Assembly (NCBI GenBank): GCA_017614795.1
Contig: JAGABD010000111.1
Span: 12,608 to 76,607, forward strand
Length of the DNA stretch: 64,000 nucleotides
Direction: 5' to 3'
From: Bacteroidales bacterium
Lineage (GTDB): Bacteria; Bacteroidota; Bacteroidia; Bacteroidales; UBA932
In this document: positions 8,683 to 19,098 of the stretch, piece by piece
Layout of the letters: each line of letters starts with the position of its first letter
Position numbering within the stretch: position 1 is the first letter of the stretch
Position numbers and translations under genes: made by a program
Notes under the pieces: model-generated
Databases searched by the model: none
Told to the model about the DNA's origin: nothing
The model's input: the letters and a program-made list of their open reading frames with translations, nothing else

Positions 8683-10380
8683 TTAATTACCCCACCCTTC
8701 GCTCTGGACAAGAGCGGGGTTGACATCAATTTCAGATTGGGGGATGGCATATCGCCAGTTCCGTTTTGTAAAGTTTCTCGTGGAAACCTGAGTCAGAGCA
8801 AGAGGTACTCCGTCGTAACCAAGAATGCTCTGATTTGTTAGAGATTCATAGTCGAAATCCCCATCGTTGTGCGCATACCAGCGCTGCCAGTCCGGATAGA
8901 GATGTCCTTCTCCGGCAAGTTCATAAACACGTTCAGAGCGAATCAACTGACGCACAGTCGCCTGGTCACCCTGACGGGACACCGCCGGCATCTTCGCCCT
9001 CCTGCGCACCTTATCGATTGCATCGAACACCTCTGCCGAGGGTCCGGACGACTCATTAATAGACTCAGCATACAACAGAAGCACGTCTGCCCAACGGATA
9101 AGCGGAATGTCTATACCGGAATGGCGCCTAATTGTCGTCTCGTTGCCCTCATTACAGAACTTCCTCCAGCAATAATTGGTATTGGAACTGTGATTGGAAC
9201 GCATGCACGCGTATGGCGTTGTGCGCGTATCATAAGGTGCACGGTATTCGTAGGTAACATTGTCTTTGCCCACGAATAGGCCATAAGGACGGATGATGCT
9301 GGCATCAAGTCTGGGATCGCGGGATGCGAAGAACTGGTTTACAGCATCGCGGTCAGTCCAATCAGGGGCTACCCCGTTAAACTTTGTCCCATCGGCCATC
9401 AAATAACTGTCTACCAACTCTTTGGTAGGAATAGAGGTGTTGGTGCCAGCGCAGTTGGCGCTTCTATTAGAGTAAAGCAAATCAAGCCTGCTGCCGTTTC
9501 CATAGGTGTTTAAGCAGTCTATTACCAGCACACTCTCATTATTATCCTCGCCCTGTTGGGTGAATAGTTTGGCGTAGTTCGAATAAAGCGAATAAGGCTG
9601 GGCCGAATTGCCGTTCTCCTCAATCACGCCGGAAAACACCTCCGCCGCAAGAGCATAATTGCCGGCATACAGATACACCTTGCCAAGAAGGACCAGCGCA
9701 GCGCAACGGTTTGCCCTGCCCTTTTCGTATGAGCGCCACGGCAACCTTGCAGCAGCGTCTTTAAGATCTTCTATCATCAGGTGGCGAACATCCGCCGGCG
9801 TGCTTCTCGGTCGGTATGCATTATTATAGTCCGGCATCGACGAATAAATGGGAATTCCTGGATCTTGAGACTTATGACCACTGTAAAATGTAAGAAGATC
9901 GAAATAGTAAAGCGCTCTCAAGAAATGAATCTCTCCTATATAATTATTATAGGTATCATCATCCAGGACATCCTGCATACCGGGAAGATTCTTCAGAGCA
10001 AGATTACAATACTGCACCCCTGTATAATCCGCCAGCCATTTATTGGAGAAGACACCGTATCCGGTTGTGGCAGAGTTATTACAGAAATATCTGCATCCTG
10101 TATCGTCGAATCCGGTCCCCCATGCAAATGCGTACTTGGTGTAGGTGTCCGTCATAGCATTGCTGGAGATACACCCTGCCGGGCTATAAGGATCGGAACC
10201 GAGCGGGAAGCACTTAATCGGCGAATAAGCCCCTACAACGCCAAGGTCAGCATGCTCCTTGGTGGTCCACATTTCCAAAGAGCCAATTCCGTCCTCAGGA
10301 GTAGTATCTAAAAAGCCCTTGCATCCAATCAGGGTTGCAATTGCTGAAAGAATCAAGATTATTCTGAATATCTTTTTCAT
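8683..10380 (-). CDS. susD-like: SusD/RagB-family outer-membrane glycan-binding lipoprotein
   Basis: 565 residues; signal ends at LIGC (Cys20) followed by KGFLDTTPEDG, the usual start of a mature SusD. The tetratricopeptide-rich core shows NYIGEIHFLRALYYFDLLTFY, KGRANRCAALVLLGKVYLYAGNY and a late IPLIRWADVLLLYAESINES segment. The end, YAIPQSEIDVNPALVQ, is the usual SusD C-terminus. SusD proteins form the lid of the SusC transporter and bind the oligosaccharide. It lies 11 nt after the SusC stop, as is normal for the pair. Sequence cannot define the ligand; the neighbouring GH28 and GH105 point to pectin fragments. Confidence 0.95.
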   Translation of the reverse strand: MKKIFRIILILSAIATLIGCKGFLDTTPEDGIGSLEMWTTKEHADLGVVGAYSPIKCFPLGSDPYSPAGCISSNAMTDTYTKYAFAWGTGFDDTGCRYFCNNSATTGYGVFSNKWLADYTGVQYCNLALKNLPGMQDVLDDDTYNNYIGEIHFLRALYYFDLLTFYSGHKSQDPGIPIYSSMPDYNNAYRPRSTPADVRHLMIEDLKDAAARLPWRSYEKGRANRCAALVLLGKVYLYAGNYALAAEVFSGVIEENGNSAQPYSLYSNYAKLFTQQGEDNNESVLVIDCLNTYGNGSRLDLLYSNRSANCAGTNTSIPTKELVDSYLMADGTKFNGVAPDWTDRDAVNQFFASRDPRLDASIIRPYGLFVGKDNVTYEYRAPYDTRTTPYACMRSNHSSNTNYCWRKFCNEGNETTIRRHSGIDIPLIRWADVLLLYAESINESSGPSAEVFDAIDKVRRRAKMPAVSRQGDQATVRQLIRSERVYELAGEGHLYPDWQRWYAHNDGDFDYESLTNQSILGYDGVPLALTQVSTRNFTKRNWRYAIPQSEIDVNPALVQSEGWGN

Positions 10381-10391
10381 CGCCGTTTCCT

Positions 10392-13300
10392 TTAGAAAGT
10401 CAAACTGATGCCGAAGATATACCTCGAGACATTGGGATAATTGGAACTGGACCCATTCTCCGGGTCAAGCCCTTCGAATCGTGTGAGAGTCAGCAAATTC
10501 TCTCCTGTGAAATAGATTCTTGCCCTCGAAATGAACGGAGATGTCCATTTGTCGGGGAATGTATAACCAAGTGTGAGATTGCGTAGTTTAGCGTATGATG
10601 CGTCCTGCAGCCAGAAGTCGTTACTAACGGTATTTCTGCCTCCGTCATTGGTGGTAAGGGCGGGAATCTTACTGTTTGGGTTATCAGGAGTCCATGCCTT
10701 GAGGAACTTCTTATTGATTACCGAGCCGTTTTTCAGAACGTTAGTGTACCAGGTGCCATTGAGATACTGGGAGATTCCTGCCACTCCGCTGAACATTATT
10801 GAAAAATCTATCCCCTTCCACCCTGCATTGAAAGTCAGCCCGAAGAAATGACTCGGGTAAGAGTGACCCTTTATGACCCTGTCGTCGTCATCTATTATCT
10901 TATATCCTTTCTCTCCTTCCTTTTGCTGATCTTTATAGATAAAATCACCAGGCTGCGGCGTTGATGGATAGAACTCGTAGCCGTCCGCAAGCATTTGGTC
11001 AATCTTATCCTGGGTGGCTATGCAATCCACTTCGCGGACATAGTAGTCGTAGATGCCGTATCCTTCGAGAAGTATCCTCTGTCCACTATATGTAGGTATG
11101 TTCCCATGATACTTGAGAACTTTGTTCCTGACGAATGTGTAGTTGGCGGTTATGCCATATCTTACGTCGCCCGGGATAGTACCTTTCCAACTTATTTCTG
11201 TTTCCAGTCCCCTGTTACGAACCTTGCCCGCGTTGGTAAACGGAGCCTCGAGACGCCCGAACACACCCGGAATGGAAGCCCGGATAAGTATATCGTCAGT
11301 CAGTTTATTGAACAGGTCAGCCGTCCAGGTCAACTGTCCTTTCAAAGCGCTCACGTCCAAACCGATATTAGTCATCGTAGTGGTCTCCCACGACAGTTTA
11401 TCGTTGACTATGGCGCTGATACCGACCCCGGGCATTGTCTTACCATCGAATACGTAGCTGCGACGTTCGTACATCAGCTGGGTTGCATAATCGCCCACGG
11501 CATTGTTCCCGAGCTTACCCCACGATGCGCGGACTTTCAGATTATTAAAAGACGAAAGCTTGAACCAAGGTTCTTCCGAGATTCTCCAGGCGGCAGAGAA
11601 GGAAGGGAAGAAACCCCACCTGTGGCCTGGCGCAAAACGCGAGGAACCGTCTGCCCTGGCATTGGCCTCGAAAAGATACCGGCCTTTCCAATCATAATTA
11701 ACACGTCCGAACACTGATTGCACAGCGCTATCGGTGCTGTTGCCTTTCATTGCCGAAGGCGTAGCCGCCGCATCCATAGTCGGAGTAGATGCGCTCAATA
11801 CATCCATCGCCTGCGCGTACGTGTAGTGATATCTATTGTATTCCTGGTTGTAACCGGCAGTAAGCGAAAGGTGATGCGACTGCGATTCCGGAAGAATATC
11901 CCAATTCACGAAGGAATCCAGGAAAAGTGCATAGGTCAGACCGTTCTGCTCAGTAAGTTGATTGGAAGTCGTTCCGGTAGTTATGAGAGGAGCGTTGTTC
12001 TTAAGATCCCAAAGCACCACGTCAGGATAATTCATCTGGCGAAGAACATAGAAATCGCCGTTGGCGGCTGCACTGTTATGCCAGACGAGATTTGGCAGTA
12101 TTGTAACGTCAAGCCCCAGTTTCCCGTTCATCTTATAATTGGACTGGAGTTTATCGTAAGCCGAATTTGCTGCGAAGATATTGCCTGCCTGGGCATTGCC
12201 TCCGGGAGCCCATTCACCTCCGAATCTTCCGTCAGATGATTTAGGTAGTGTCCCTGGTGAAGAATTAGAGATTGAAGCCATCGCATTAGACACCTCAATC
12301 GCATTCTTGCGACCATAATAGCCGTTAACATTTGCGGTCAACCTTAACCATTTGGTAACATCCGCCCCAATATTCGCCCTCACCGAATACCGTTTGTAAC
12401 CGGTACCCTCCATAGTACCCTCATTCTGAAGATACCCTATTGAAACCAGATAATTGACGCTTTTATTTCCTCCTGATGCCTGAAGATTATGCTCCTGAAG
12501 GAAAGACGGACGGAACACTTCGTCGAACCAGTCAGTATTACAGTATATCTCGTTCTTCCCGGTATTCCTGCGCCATTCATCGATTATGTCTTCGCTATAT
12601 GGTTTAACCGATCCTGCATTCGCGGATGCCTGATTGATGGTTTTCATATAGGTGACATAATCGCTCACCACATCTATTGGCATAGCCACCCTCTGCCAAC
12701 CGGCCTTGCCGTTGTAGATTATTTTGGACTGGCCTTCCTTGCCACTCTTGGTTGTAATGAGTATTACTCCGTTTGCGGCACGGGAACCATAGATAGCCGA
12801 GGATGCAGCGTCCTTCAACACTGACATCGTTGCAACATCGTTGGGGTTGACGTCGTTCATGGAGCCTATCACGCCGTCTATGACCACAAGCGGCGCAGAA
12901 TTATTGAGGGTTCCCAGACCACGGATTGTTATACTGGCCTCATCCGCACCAGGCTCGCCCGATGACTGCTGCGCAAGAAGACCTGCAGCCACTCCCTGAA
13001 GACCGGCGGACAGATTTGTCAGTGCCCTGTTTTCTCCGGCTTCTTCGAGATTGACGGCGGATACAGAGCCGGAAAGGTTAACCTTTTTCTGCACACCGTA
13101 ACCGATTACTACAGTTGCCTCAAGGAACTGACTGTCCGGTTCCATTGCAATATCTATCCGTTTTCTGCCGTCAACCGGAATCTCCTGGGTTTTATATCCG
13201 ATGAATGATATCACCAGCACATCCGAGGCGCCGGCTTCGGTCTGGTATTCTCCGTCCAGATTGGTAATGACACCCTGTCCGGCACGGCCCTTTACCTGAA

Positions 13301-13694
13301 CAACCGCGCTCATCAGAGGCATGCCGCTTTCGTCCAGGACAACACCCCTGACGATCTGATTTTCAACTGACTGAGAGGTGACCTGTGAGGCCTTTTTTGT
13401 TACAAATACATTCTTTCCGCTGACGCTGATTTCCACTTGCTGTCCTTCAAACACCTTTGTCAGCACGGACTGAATTCCCTCATTATCTACCGTCAGTGAT
13501 ATCTGCCTGTTAAGGTCCAGGCCATCAGATTTCACAACAATAGAATAGCCCGAGGCCTTCTGAATTTCCGATATCGCTCTGCTTACCGGTACAGAACGTA
13601 GCGACACGCTTACCTCCTGTCCTTTGAGCACCAACGGGCACAACAACAAAGCAAAGAGCGCAATCTTTTTTATCGTTTTACTCATCGGTCTCAT
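10392..13694 (-). CDS. susC-like: SusC/RagA-family TonB-dependent receptor with STN domain
   Basis: 1100 residues. After the signal peptide (ending near LKGQ) comes an STN (secretin and TonB N-terminal) domain, roughly residues 28-105. A carboxypeptidase-like beta-sandwich then follows (GVVLDESGMPLMSAVVQVKG to about 200). The plug domain carries SusC hallmarks GADEASITIRGLGTLNNSAPLVVIDGV, SVLKDAASSAIYGSRAANGVI. The remainder is a 22-strand barrel ending YIFGISLTF with a terminal Phe. An STN domain is the hallmark of receptors that signal to a FecR-type anti-sigma factor, and the fecR gene immediately upstream overlaps it by ATGA. It imports glycan oligomers together with the SusD lid. The ATG at 13685 is an alternative start. 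Confidence 0.95.
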   Translation of the reverse strand: MRPMSKTIKKIALFALLLCPLVLKGQEVSVSLRSVPVSRAISEIQKASGYSIVVKSDGLDLNRQISLTVDNEGIQSVLTKVFEGQQVEISVSGKNVFVTKKASQVTSQSVENQIVRGVVLDESGMPLMSAVVQVKGRAGQGVITNLDGEYQTEAGASDVLVISFIGYKTQEIPVDGRKRIDIAMEPDSQFLEATVVIGYGVQKKVNLSGSVSAVNLEEAGENRALTNLSAGLQGVAAGLLAQQSSGEPGADEASITIRGLGTLNNSAPLVVIDGVIGSMNDVNPNDVATMSVLKDAASSAIYGSRAANGVILITTKSGKEGQSKIIYNGKAGWQRVAMPIDVVSDYVTYMKTINQASANAGSVKPYSEDIIDEWRRNTGKNEIYCNTDWFDEVFRPSFLQEHNLQASGGNKSVNYLVSIGYLQNEGTMEGTGYKRYSVRANIGADVTKWLRLTANVNGYYGRKNAIEVSNAMASISNSSPGTLPKSSDGRFGGEWAPGGNAQAGNIFAANSAYDKLQSNYKMNGKLGLDVTILPNLVWHNSAAANGDFYVLRQMNYPDVVLWDLKNNAPLITTGTTSNQLTEQNGLTYALFLDSFVNWDILPESQSHHLSLTAGYNQEYNRYHYTYAQAMDVLSASTPTMDAAATPSAMKGNSTDSAVQSVFGRVNYDWKGRYLFEANARADGSSRFAPGHRWGFFPSFSAAWRISEEPWFKLSSFNNLKVRASWGKLGNNAVGDYATQLMYERRSYVFDGKTMPGVGISAIVNDKLSWETTTMTNIGLDVSALKGQLTWTADLFNKLTDDILIRASIPGVFGRLEAPFTNAGKVRNRGLETEISWKGTIPGDVRYGITANYTFVRNKVLKYHGNIPTYSGQRILLEGYGIYDYYVREVDCIATQDKIDQMLADGYEFYPSTPQPGDFIYKDQQKEGEKGYKIIDDDDRVIKGHSYPSHFFGLTFNAGWKGIDFSIMFSGVAGISQYLNGTWYTNVLKNGSVINKKFLKAWTPDNPNSKIPALTTNDGGRNTVSNDFWLQDASYAKLRNLTLGYTFPDKWTSPFISRARIYFTGENLLTLTRFEGLDPENGSSSNYPNVSRYIFGISLTF

Positions 13695-14614
13695 TTGGTA
13701 ATATAGATAAACTTGTCTTTTTTGACGATTCGGAACTGGCCACCTGTATTAAGCGCGGCAAGTATTTCGTCCAAAGACTCACCATTTATGAATGAAGCAA
13801 GATATCGTACTGAAGCGACCGAAGAGTCTTCCACTACGATACTCGCATTAAAATGCCTGTTGAGTTCTGCAGCTATGTCTGCAAGTCGTTCGTTGTTAAA
13901 CTGAAGACCACCTGCATTGAGGACCTCTTCGTAATAATTCACGGCAAAATTACGGTGCACTATGGAGCCCTCGGTTTTATCGTACTTCACCATCTCTCCC
14001 GGGGCGAGGAAAACAGAACCTTCTTTGTCGCGAATGCGTATTTCCACCGAGCCATCCAAAAGAGCCACCTCATCTTCTTCATTCCCGGGAAAAGAACTGA
14101 CATTAAAGCGGGTTCCATGAACAACCAGGTCCATATTACCGGCGCCGACTACAAACTGTCTGCGTACATCTTTAGCTACATCAAGAAAAGCTTCTCCGGA
14201 AAGCATCACTTTACGTTGTTTTCCCCAGAAATGATCCGGGTAATACAACTGGCTGCAGGGCTGCAGGGTTACGCTGGTACCATCGGAGAGAATAACAGTA
14301 CGCGTCTGGGCATAAGTCGTAGATACCTGAAGCCACTGGACATCGGCATCTGCAGCCTTTCGGACTGCCCATACAGAAAGCAAAACAAGCGGAAGAGCCA
14401 GGGCGGCAGCTACTCGTACTGTCCACCTGGATACAGTTTTGATTTTTCTATGCCTTTCTATTCCGGTACGTCTGGAAAAGGCTTCAAATCCCTTATCTGC
14501 GAGCCGCTCGTCAGTCGCATCTGCATTATTATACAACTGACGAAGCACAATATCCATTTGCGCCTCATCTGAGTTGTCCAACAGGAGTCGTCTGAGTTCT
14601 TCTTTGTTCCTCAT
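13691..14614 (-). CDS. FecR-family anti-sigma factor
   Basis: 307 residues from ATG 14614; an ATG at 14629 would add five residues. The N-terminal cytoplasmic segment ends in SRRTGIERHRKIKTV, then a single transmembrane helix (VRVAAALALPLVLLSVWAV). The periplasmic FecR domain follows (RTVILSDGTSVTLQPCSQL, KVMLSGEAFLDVAKD, VHGTRFNVSSF, VALLDGSVEI, LAPGEMVKYD). It ends with the C-terminal DUF4974-type domain (FNNERLADIAAELNRHFNASI to VKKDKFIYITK). It holds the ECF sigma factor until the STN domain of the next-gene SusC signals that ligand is bound. Its stop overlaps the SusC start. Confidence 0.93.
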   Translation of the reverse strand: MRNKEELRRLLLDNSDEAQMDIVLRQLYNNADATDERLADKGFEAFSRRTGIERHRKIKTVSRWTVRVAAALALPLVLLSVWAVRKAADADVQWLQVSTTYAQTRTVILSDGTSVTLQPCSQLYYPDHFWGKQRKVMLSGEAFLDVAKDVRRQFVVGAGNMDLVVHGTRFNVSSFPGNEEDEVALLDGSVEIRIRDKEGSVFLAPGEMVKYDKTEGSIVHRNFAVNYYEEVLNAGGLQFNNERLADIAAELNRHFNASIVVEDSSVASVRYLASFINGESLDEILAALNTGGQFRIVKKDKFIYITK

Positions 14615-14664
14615 ATAATGGGAACACAAAGACAGAGGATATCCCCCAAAAAGAAATAAAAAAA

Positions 14665-15189
14665 TCAGGAAAGTGTTTTCCTGATATCTTGAAGGGCTAG
14701 TGTTATATGACGCTCGACTGTCTTTTCGGAGAGTTTAAGCTGAGATGCTATCTCCTTGTTGCTCAAGCCCTTGTCTCTACTGAGGCGGAAGACATTACGG
14801 CGCTGTTCCGGCATCTTCTTTACCTCGGATTGAATTTTTCGCTTGGTTTCATTGGCTACCACAATCTCACCTGTGGTATTTCCTGCGGAAAGCCCTTGAA
14901 GAATCTCAACGGAAATATCCTCAGCAAACTTGCGGTCCCGGATAAAATTGAGCATTGCCCGCTTGACCAGAACGTACAGATAGTTCTCTATTGAAAGATT
15001 TTCATCAAGCTTCTGTCTGTTCAACCAGACCTTTACAAAGGCTTCCTGAACCAAATCTTCGGCAGCAGGCCGATCTTCAATAATCCCATTTACGAAACAC
15101 ACCAGCCGGGCATAATGCAGGCGGAAGAGAGTCTTGTAACTCTCATAATCCCCGGCCTTCAGCCCGGCTATGAGTTTCGCTTCTTCCAT
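14665..15189 (-). CDS. ECF RNA polymerase sigma-70 factor (Bacteroidetes SusC-associated type)
   Basis: 174 residues with sigma region 2 (FRLHYARLVCFVNGIIEDR, then AAEDLVQEAFVKVWLNR) and region 4 (MPEQRRNVFRLSRDKGLSNKEIA, then LSEKTVERHITLALQDIRK). This is the extracytoplasmic-function type that partners with FecR anti-sigma factors and drives PUL transcription in Bacteroidota. It lies 3 nt downstream of gpmA and 50 nt upstream of fecR. It may therefore be partly read through from the gpmA operon, or carry a promoter inside the gpmA end that I could not see. Confidence 0.93.
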   Translation of the reverse strand: MEEAKLIAGLKAGDYESYKTLFRLHYARLVCFVNGIIEDRPAAEDLVQEAFVKVWLNRQKLDENLSIENYLYVLVKRAMLNFIRDRKFAEDISVEILQGLSAGNTTGEIVVANETKRKIQSEVKKMPEQRRNVFRLSRDKGLSNKEIASQLKLSEKTVERHITLALQDIRKTLS

Positions 15190-15192
15190 TAT

Positions 15193-15939
15193 TTATTTCG
15201 CTTTCCCCTGGTTGGCGACCGCCGCCTGCTTTGCCGCAAGCTCTTCGGGGTCGGCCAGGTAGTAATCCTTGACGAGATTGAGGTCGTCGTCGAACTGGAA
15301 CACGTACGGGGTTGCCGTAGGGATGTTGAGTTTCACGATTTCCTCGTCGGAGATGCCCTTGAGGTGCTTCACGACGCCGCGGAGGCTGTTGCCGTGGGCC
15401 ACGACCACTATGTTGTCGTACTTCTTGAGGGCGGGGAATATCTCGCACTCCCAGAGAGGCATAACACGCTCGATGCACTGCTTGAGGGCCTCGGTGCGGG
15501 GGATGTACTGGTCGGGAACGCCTGCGTAGCGGGGATCGCGGGTGGCGGAGTTGGGATCGTCTTCCGGCAGGGGAAGAGGTTCCACGTCGTAGCTGCGACG
15601 CCAGATGAGCACCTGCTCGTCGCCGTACTTGGCTGCGGTCTCGGCCTTGTTCAGGCCCTGCAGCATACCATAGTGCTTCTCGTTCAGGCGCCAGCTCTTG
15701 TACACGGGAATCCAGTCGAGATCCATCGCGTCGAGCACGTTGTTCAGGGTTTTGACAGCCCTCTTGAGATATGAGGTGTAAGCCACGTCGAACTTGAAGC
15801 CCGCCTCTTTCAGAGCCTTTCCGGCGTCCAGCGCTTCCTGGATGCCCTTTTCGCTCAAATCAACATTTGTCCAGCCGGTAAACCGGTTCTCCTTGTTCCA
15901 CTGGCTCTCGCCGTGGCGAACCAAAACTATATTCTTCAT
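15193..15939 (-). CDS. gpmA: 2,3-bisphosphoglycerate-dependent phosphoglycerate mutase
   Basis: 248 residues from the ATG at 15939, the usual length of the cofactor-dependent enzyme. It interconverts 3- and 2-phosphoglycerate in glycolysis. The phosphohistidine motif [10 protein letters not shown] has His9. [24 protein letters not shown], and the second catalytic His in [10 protein letters not shown] follow the dPGM pattern. Translation could continue open upstream in the same frame, but that segment is only an antiparallel reading of the neighbouring peptidase gene. The gene lies 11 nt after the M3 peptidase stop, at the end of the long minus-strand operon, and no separate promoter is evident. 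Confidence 0.97.
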   Translation of the reverse strand: MKNIVLVRHGESQWNKENRFTGWTNVDLSEKGIQEALDAGKALKEAGFKFDVAYTSYLKRAVKTLNNVLDAMDLDWIPVYKSWRLNEKHYGMLQGLNKAETAAKYGDEQVLIWRRSYDVEPLPLPEDDPNSATRDPRYAGVPDQYIPRTEALKQCIERVMPLWECEIFPALKKYDNIVVVAHGNSLRGVVKHLKGISDEEIVKLNIPTATPYVFQFDDDLNLVKDYYLADPEELAAKQAAVANQGKAK

Positions 15940-15950
15940 CTTGTCTATAA

Positions 15951-17945
15951 TTAGTCTATCAAACCTCTTGCACGGAGGAAAGCCTTGTTGTCGGGCTCGC
16001 GTCCTGCAAAACTCTTGTAAAGCACCATAGGCTCTTCGCTGCCGCCCTTCTCGAGGAAGGTCCGGCGGAACTTGCGGGCCAGTTCGATGTTGAACGGACC
16101 GCCCTCGGAAGCCTCGAAAATGCCGAAGGCGTCCTTGTCGAGCACCTCGCTCCAGAGGTAGCCGTAGTAGCCGGCGCTGTAGCCGCTGGAGAAGATGTGG
16201 TTGAAGTAGGTGGTGCGGTAGCGGAAACCGACTTCGGGAATGAGCCCGATTTCCTTCGCGACCGCCGCCTCGAAGGCGTCGATGTCGATGTTCTCGAAAT
16301 CTTCGACCTCGTGCCACTTCATATCAAGCATCGAAGCCGCGCAGAGTTCGGTGGTCATGAATCCCTGGTTGAACTTCAGAGAGTTGTTTATCTTCGCCAC
16401 GAGGGCCGCGGGAATGGTCTCCCCTTCCGCGTTGTTGGCATACCGGGCGAGGAGTTCGGGCTGGAAGGCCCAGTTCTCGTTGAACTGCGAGAACATCTCC
16501 ACGAAATCGCGCTTCACGTTGGTTCCGCTCACGCCGGCATAATGGCACTTGGTGAGCAGTCCGTGCAGGGCGTGGCCGAATTCGTGGAACACGGTCTGCA
16601 CCTGGTCCACATTGAGGTTCTCGGCCAGGTTGCCCACGTTCACGATAATCGGACGAACGTCGTTGCCGTCAGCGTCGAAGTGCTGCTCGCGCACGTTGTT
16701 CATCCACGCGCCGCCGCGCTTGCTGTCGCGGGGCAGGTAGTCGGTGGTGAAGATGCCGAGCAGGCTGCCGTCGGCGTCGACGATCTTCCAGGTCTGCACG
16801 CAGTCCTTGTTGTAGGCAGGCACTCCCTCGAGAGGCTCGACGTCTATACCATATAATATATGCGCGGCCGCAAAGATGCCCTTGCGCACGGAATCCACCT
16901 GGAAATAGGGCTTGACCTCTTCGTCGTCGAGGTCGAACTTGGCCTTGCGCACTTTCTCGGCGTAGTACCACCAGTCCCAGGGCTCTATCTTGCTGCCCGC
17001 GGGAACGAGATCCGCAGCGGCATCCTTGTCAAGCTCCTTCTGCATATCGTAGACCTCCTGCTTCGCCTTGGCGACGGATGCCTTCATAATGCCGGCGAGG
17101 AACTTGTCCACGGTGGCGGGGTTGCCAGCCATCTTGTCGGCCAGCTGATACTCGGCGAAATTGTTGTAGCCGAGGATGCGGGCCTTCTCAAGGCGGAGCT
17201 TGAGCACCTCCAGAAGCAGTTCGCGGTTGTCGTTTTCGTTGCCGTTGTGGCCGCGCATCGTGTAGGCCTCGAGGTACTGCCTGCGTAATTCACGGTCGGC
17301 GGTGGAGGTCATCTTCTCGGGATATGCAGCGACGCTGAAGCCGAACTTCTCCTTGAAGGCATTGCTCTCGGCGAGGATGTTGTTGCCTATCTTCTGGGTG
17401 AGGGAAGAAAGCGACGAGTTGATCTCGCGAAGACGGTCCTGCTTGTCCTGAGGCAGGCCGATGCCCTCGCGCTCGAAGCTCTCGAAATGCTCCTTGAGCA
17501 CCATCTGCTGCTCGCGGTCGAGGCCGCTCTGGTCGCCGTGATAAACCGCCGCGACCTTCTCGTAGAGGGCCTTGTTGAAGGCGATGTCCGCCTCGTGGTC
17601 GCTAAGCAGCGGAAGGGCTTCCTCCACCACGGCGTCGAGCGCGTCCGTGCGGTCGGTCTCCACCACGTTGAAGAGCACTCCGCTCACCTTCGCGAGAAGG
17701 CTTCCGGAAAGCTCCAGCGGGGCAATTACATTATCGAAGGTAGGCGCCTCGGCATTGGAGACAATCGCCTCTATTTCAGCGTTATGCCGCGCTATTCCCT
17801 CTTTGATTGCGGGGAGATAGTCGCCTGTCTTTATCTTGTCGAAGGGAGGAATCCCGTAGGGGGTGTCCCACTCGGCGAGGAAAGGATTGCTATGGCAGGA
17901 TGCGAGAGCCATTACGGTCAGAAGGATGCTTGCAAGTTTTTTCAT
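15951..17945 (-). CDS. dcp: M3-family oligopeptidase / peptidyl-dipeptidase, lipoprotein
   Basis: 664 residues with lipoprotein signal (LASC, Cys17), so membrane-anchored and exported. The zinc motif HEFGH is at 454-458, with a downstream Glu expected in the [16 protein letters not shown] region. [18 protein letters not shown] and [25 protein letters not shown] are typical of M3A (Dcp/OpdA) enzymes, which cleave short peptides. The length fits Dcp. It overlaps the DUF5689 gene upstream by 4 nt (ATGA) and so is coupled to it. The link to nucleases in the same operon is not obvious; it may process peptides released from nucleoprotein, which is speculation. Confidence 0.92.
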   Translation of the reverse strand: MKKLASILLTVMALASCHSNPFLAEWDTPYGIPPFDKIKTGDYLPAIKEGIARHNAEIEAIVSNAEAPTFDNVIAPLELSGSLLAKVSGVLFNVVETDRTDALDAVVEEALPLLSDHEADIAFNKALYEKVAAVYHGDQSGLDREQQMVLKEHFESFEREGIGLPQDKQDRLREINSSLSSLTQKIGNNILAESNAFKEKFGFSVAAYPEKMTSTADRELRRQYLEAYTMRGHNGNENDNRELLLEVLKLRLEKARILGYNNFAEYQLADKMAGNPATVDKFLAGIMKASVAKAKQEVYDMQKELDKDAAADLVPAGSKIEPWDWWYYAEKVRKAKFDLDDEEVKPYFQVDSVRKGIFAAAHILYGIDVEPLEGVPAYNKDCVQTWKIVDADGSLLGIFTTDYLPRDSKRGGAWMNNVREQHFDADGNDVRPIIVNVGNLAENLNVDQVQTVFHEFGHALHGLLTKCHYAGVSGTNVKRDFVEMFSQFNENWAFQPELLARYANNAEGETIPAALVAKINNSLKFNQGFMTTELCAASMLDMKWHEVEDFENIDIDAFEAAVAKEIGLIPEVGFRYRTTYFNHIFSSGYSAGYYGYLWSEVLDKDAFGIFEASEGGPFNIELARKFRRTFLEKGGSEEPMVLYKSFAGREPDNKAFLRARGLID

Positions 17946-19093
17946 TCTTTGTAAAGATTTTTGCCGTTGTCGTTGTACTTCAGGCTGAACTGGTCGATGA
18001 GCGACAGCTGGACGCTTCCCTGGTACATCGTGAGGATGCCGGTAGCGTCGATGGCGCGGCCTTCGTTGAACACGTCGTCGGGAATTTCATAGTCGGCGAA
18101 ATCGCTGTAGCCGCTGGTGCGGATCTGCACGGTGGCGCTGCCGGTCTTGAAATACTGGCTGACGCTGTATGCGTTGCGCTGGATGTCGCCGTAGATGTCG
18201 CCGTCGGAGCCGGACACCTTCCTGTGGTCGCCCACGGTTCCGTAGTTGTAGTCGCCGGAGTTGCCGATGTTCACTTCGTCCCAGATGCCGGACTCGAGGT
18301 ACGCGGACATCTTGTTCTTGGACATTGCCCAGGTGGTCACGCCCCAGGTCTTGTCGGAGAGGAAGATACGGTTGCCCGAAGTCTTGGTGGACTCGTTGTA
18401 GCTGAGATACACGAGGGTGAAGCTCTGCCTGTCGAACACCAGGTTCTTGATGGTGACGAGCTGGCCTATGTACTTGCAGGTGGCCACGGTGGCGTCCTTG
18501 CCGGGAAGCTGCGAACCCTGAAGGACCGCGGGCTCCACCTCGGGACCGCGTTCGCCGCGGAACACGTGGTTGTCGACAATCTGCTGGAGCTCCATATAGG
18601 AAGTCTCGTAGCCGAGCACCTTGTCGATGTCGTACATCGGGTCGTAAAGGCCTATCTGCACCATTCCGTTGCCGCCGTAGTTGCCGGCGGAGTAGCCGTA
18701 CATTCCGATGGTGAGTCCGCGCAGGTACACATACACGGTCTGGCCGGGAGCGTACTCGTTATAGAGGCTGTATCGGCCGATCTTTATCTCCACTCCCCCG
18801 GTGGGGTCCTGGATGTAGATGCTCTTGTAGATGTTGCCGGACTTGTCGGAAGACGCCACCTTGCCGCCAATCCAGAGGTCGTCGTAGATGGTGACGGGAG
18901 TCCCGGAGCCTACTTCATACTTGCCGAGCAGGGCAGCGATGGAGATGCTGTCGCCCATCGCCTCCATATCGGCGCGCGTCACGGGAGTGAACGAGGCGTC
19001 AGCCTTGGGATTGGAGATGAACACCGGTTCCCATTCCTGGCAGGCGCAGAGCGCCGCGAGGGCTGCAAAAAGAGTGATGAATATCTTTTTCAT
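17942..19093 (-). CDS. DUF5689-type lipoprotein
   Basis: 383 residues; lipoprotein signal LCAC (Cys18). The N-terminal half has the DUF5689 pattern: FTPVTRADMEAMGDSISIAAL, IGGKVASSDKSGNIYKSIYI, QDPTGGVEIKIGRYSLYNEY and GQTVYVYLRGLTIGMYG, which reads as an OB-like beta-barrel. The second half repeats similar strands (TVATCKYIGQLVTIKNLVFD, TWAMSKNKMSAYL, EAIDATGILTMYQGSVQLSL near the end). It sits 5 nt after the TonB-dependent receptor and overlaps the M3 peptidase gene. DUF5689 proteins recur beside nuclease and TonB-receptor genes in Bacteroidota, so a surface binding partner of the receptor is the best guess. Function not demonstrated. Confidence 0.8.
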   Translation of the reverse strand: MKKIFITLFAALAALCACQEWEPVFISNPKADASFTPVTRADMEAMGDSISIAALLGKYEVGSGTPVTIYDDLWIGGKVASSDKSGNIYKSIYIQDPTGGVEIKIGRYSLYNEYAPGQTVYVYLRGLTIGMYGYSAGNYGGNGMVQIGLYDPMYDIDKVLGYETSYMELQQIVDNHVFRGERGPEVEPAVLQGSQLPGKDATVATCKYIGQLVTIKNLVFDRQSFTLVYLSYNESTKTSGNRIFLSDKTWGVTTWAMSKNKMSAYLESGIWDEVNIGNSGDYNYGTVGDHRKVSGSDGDIYGDIQRNAYSVSQYFKTGSATVQIRTSGYSDFADYEIPDDVFNEGRAIDATGILTMYQGSVQLSLIDQFSLKYNDNGKNLYKE

Positions 19094-19098
19094 ACTGC

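Noticed and set aside
15940..16317. N-terminal extension of gpmA
   Set aside because: The open frame upstream of ATG 15939 is Arg-rich, has no homology pattern and overlaps the M3 peptidase gene.
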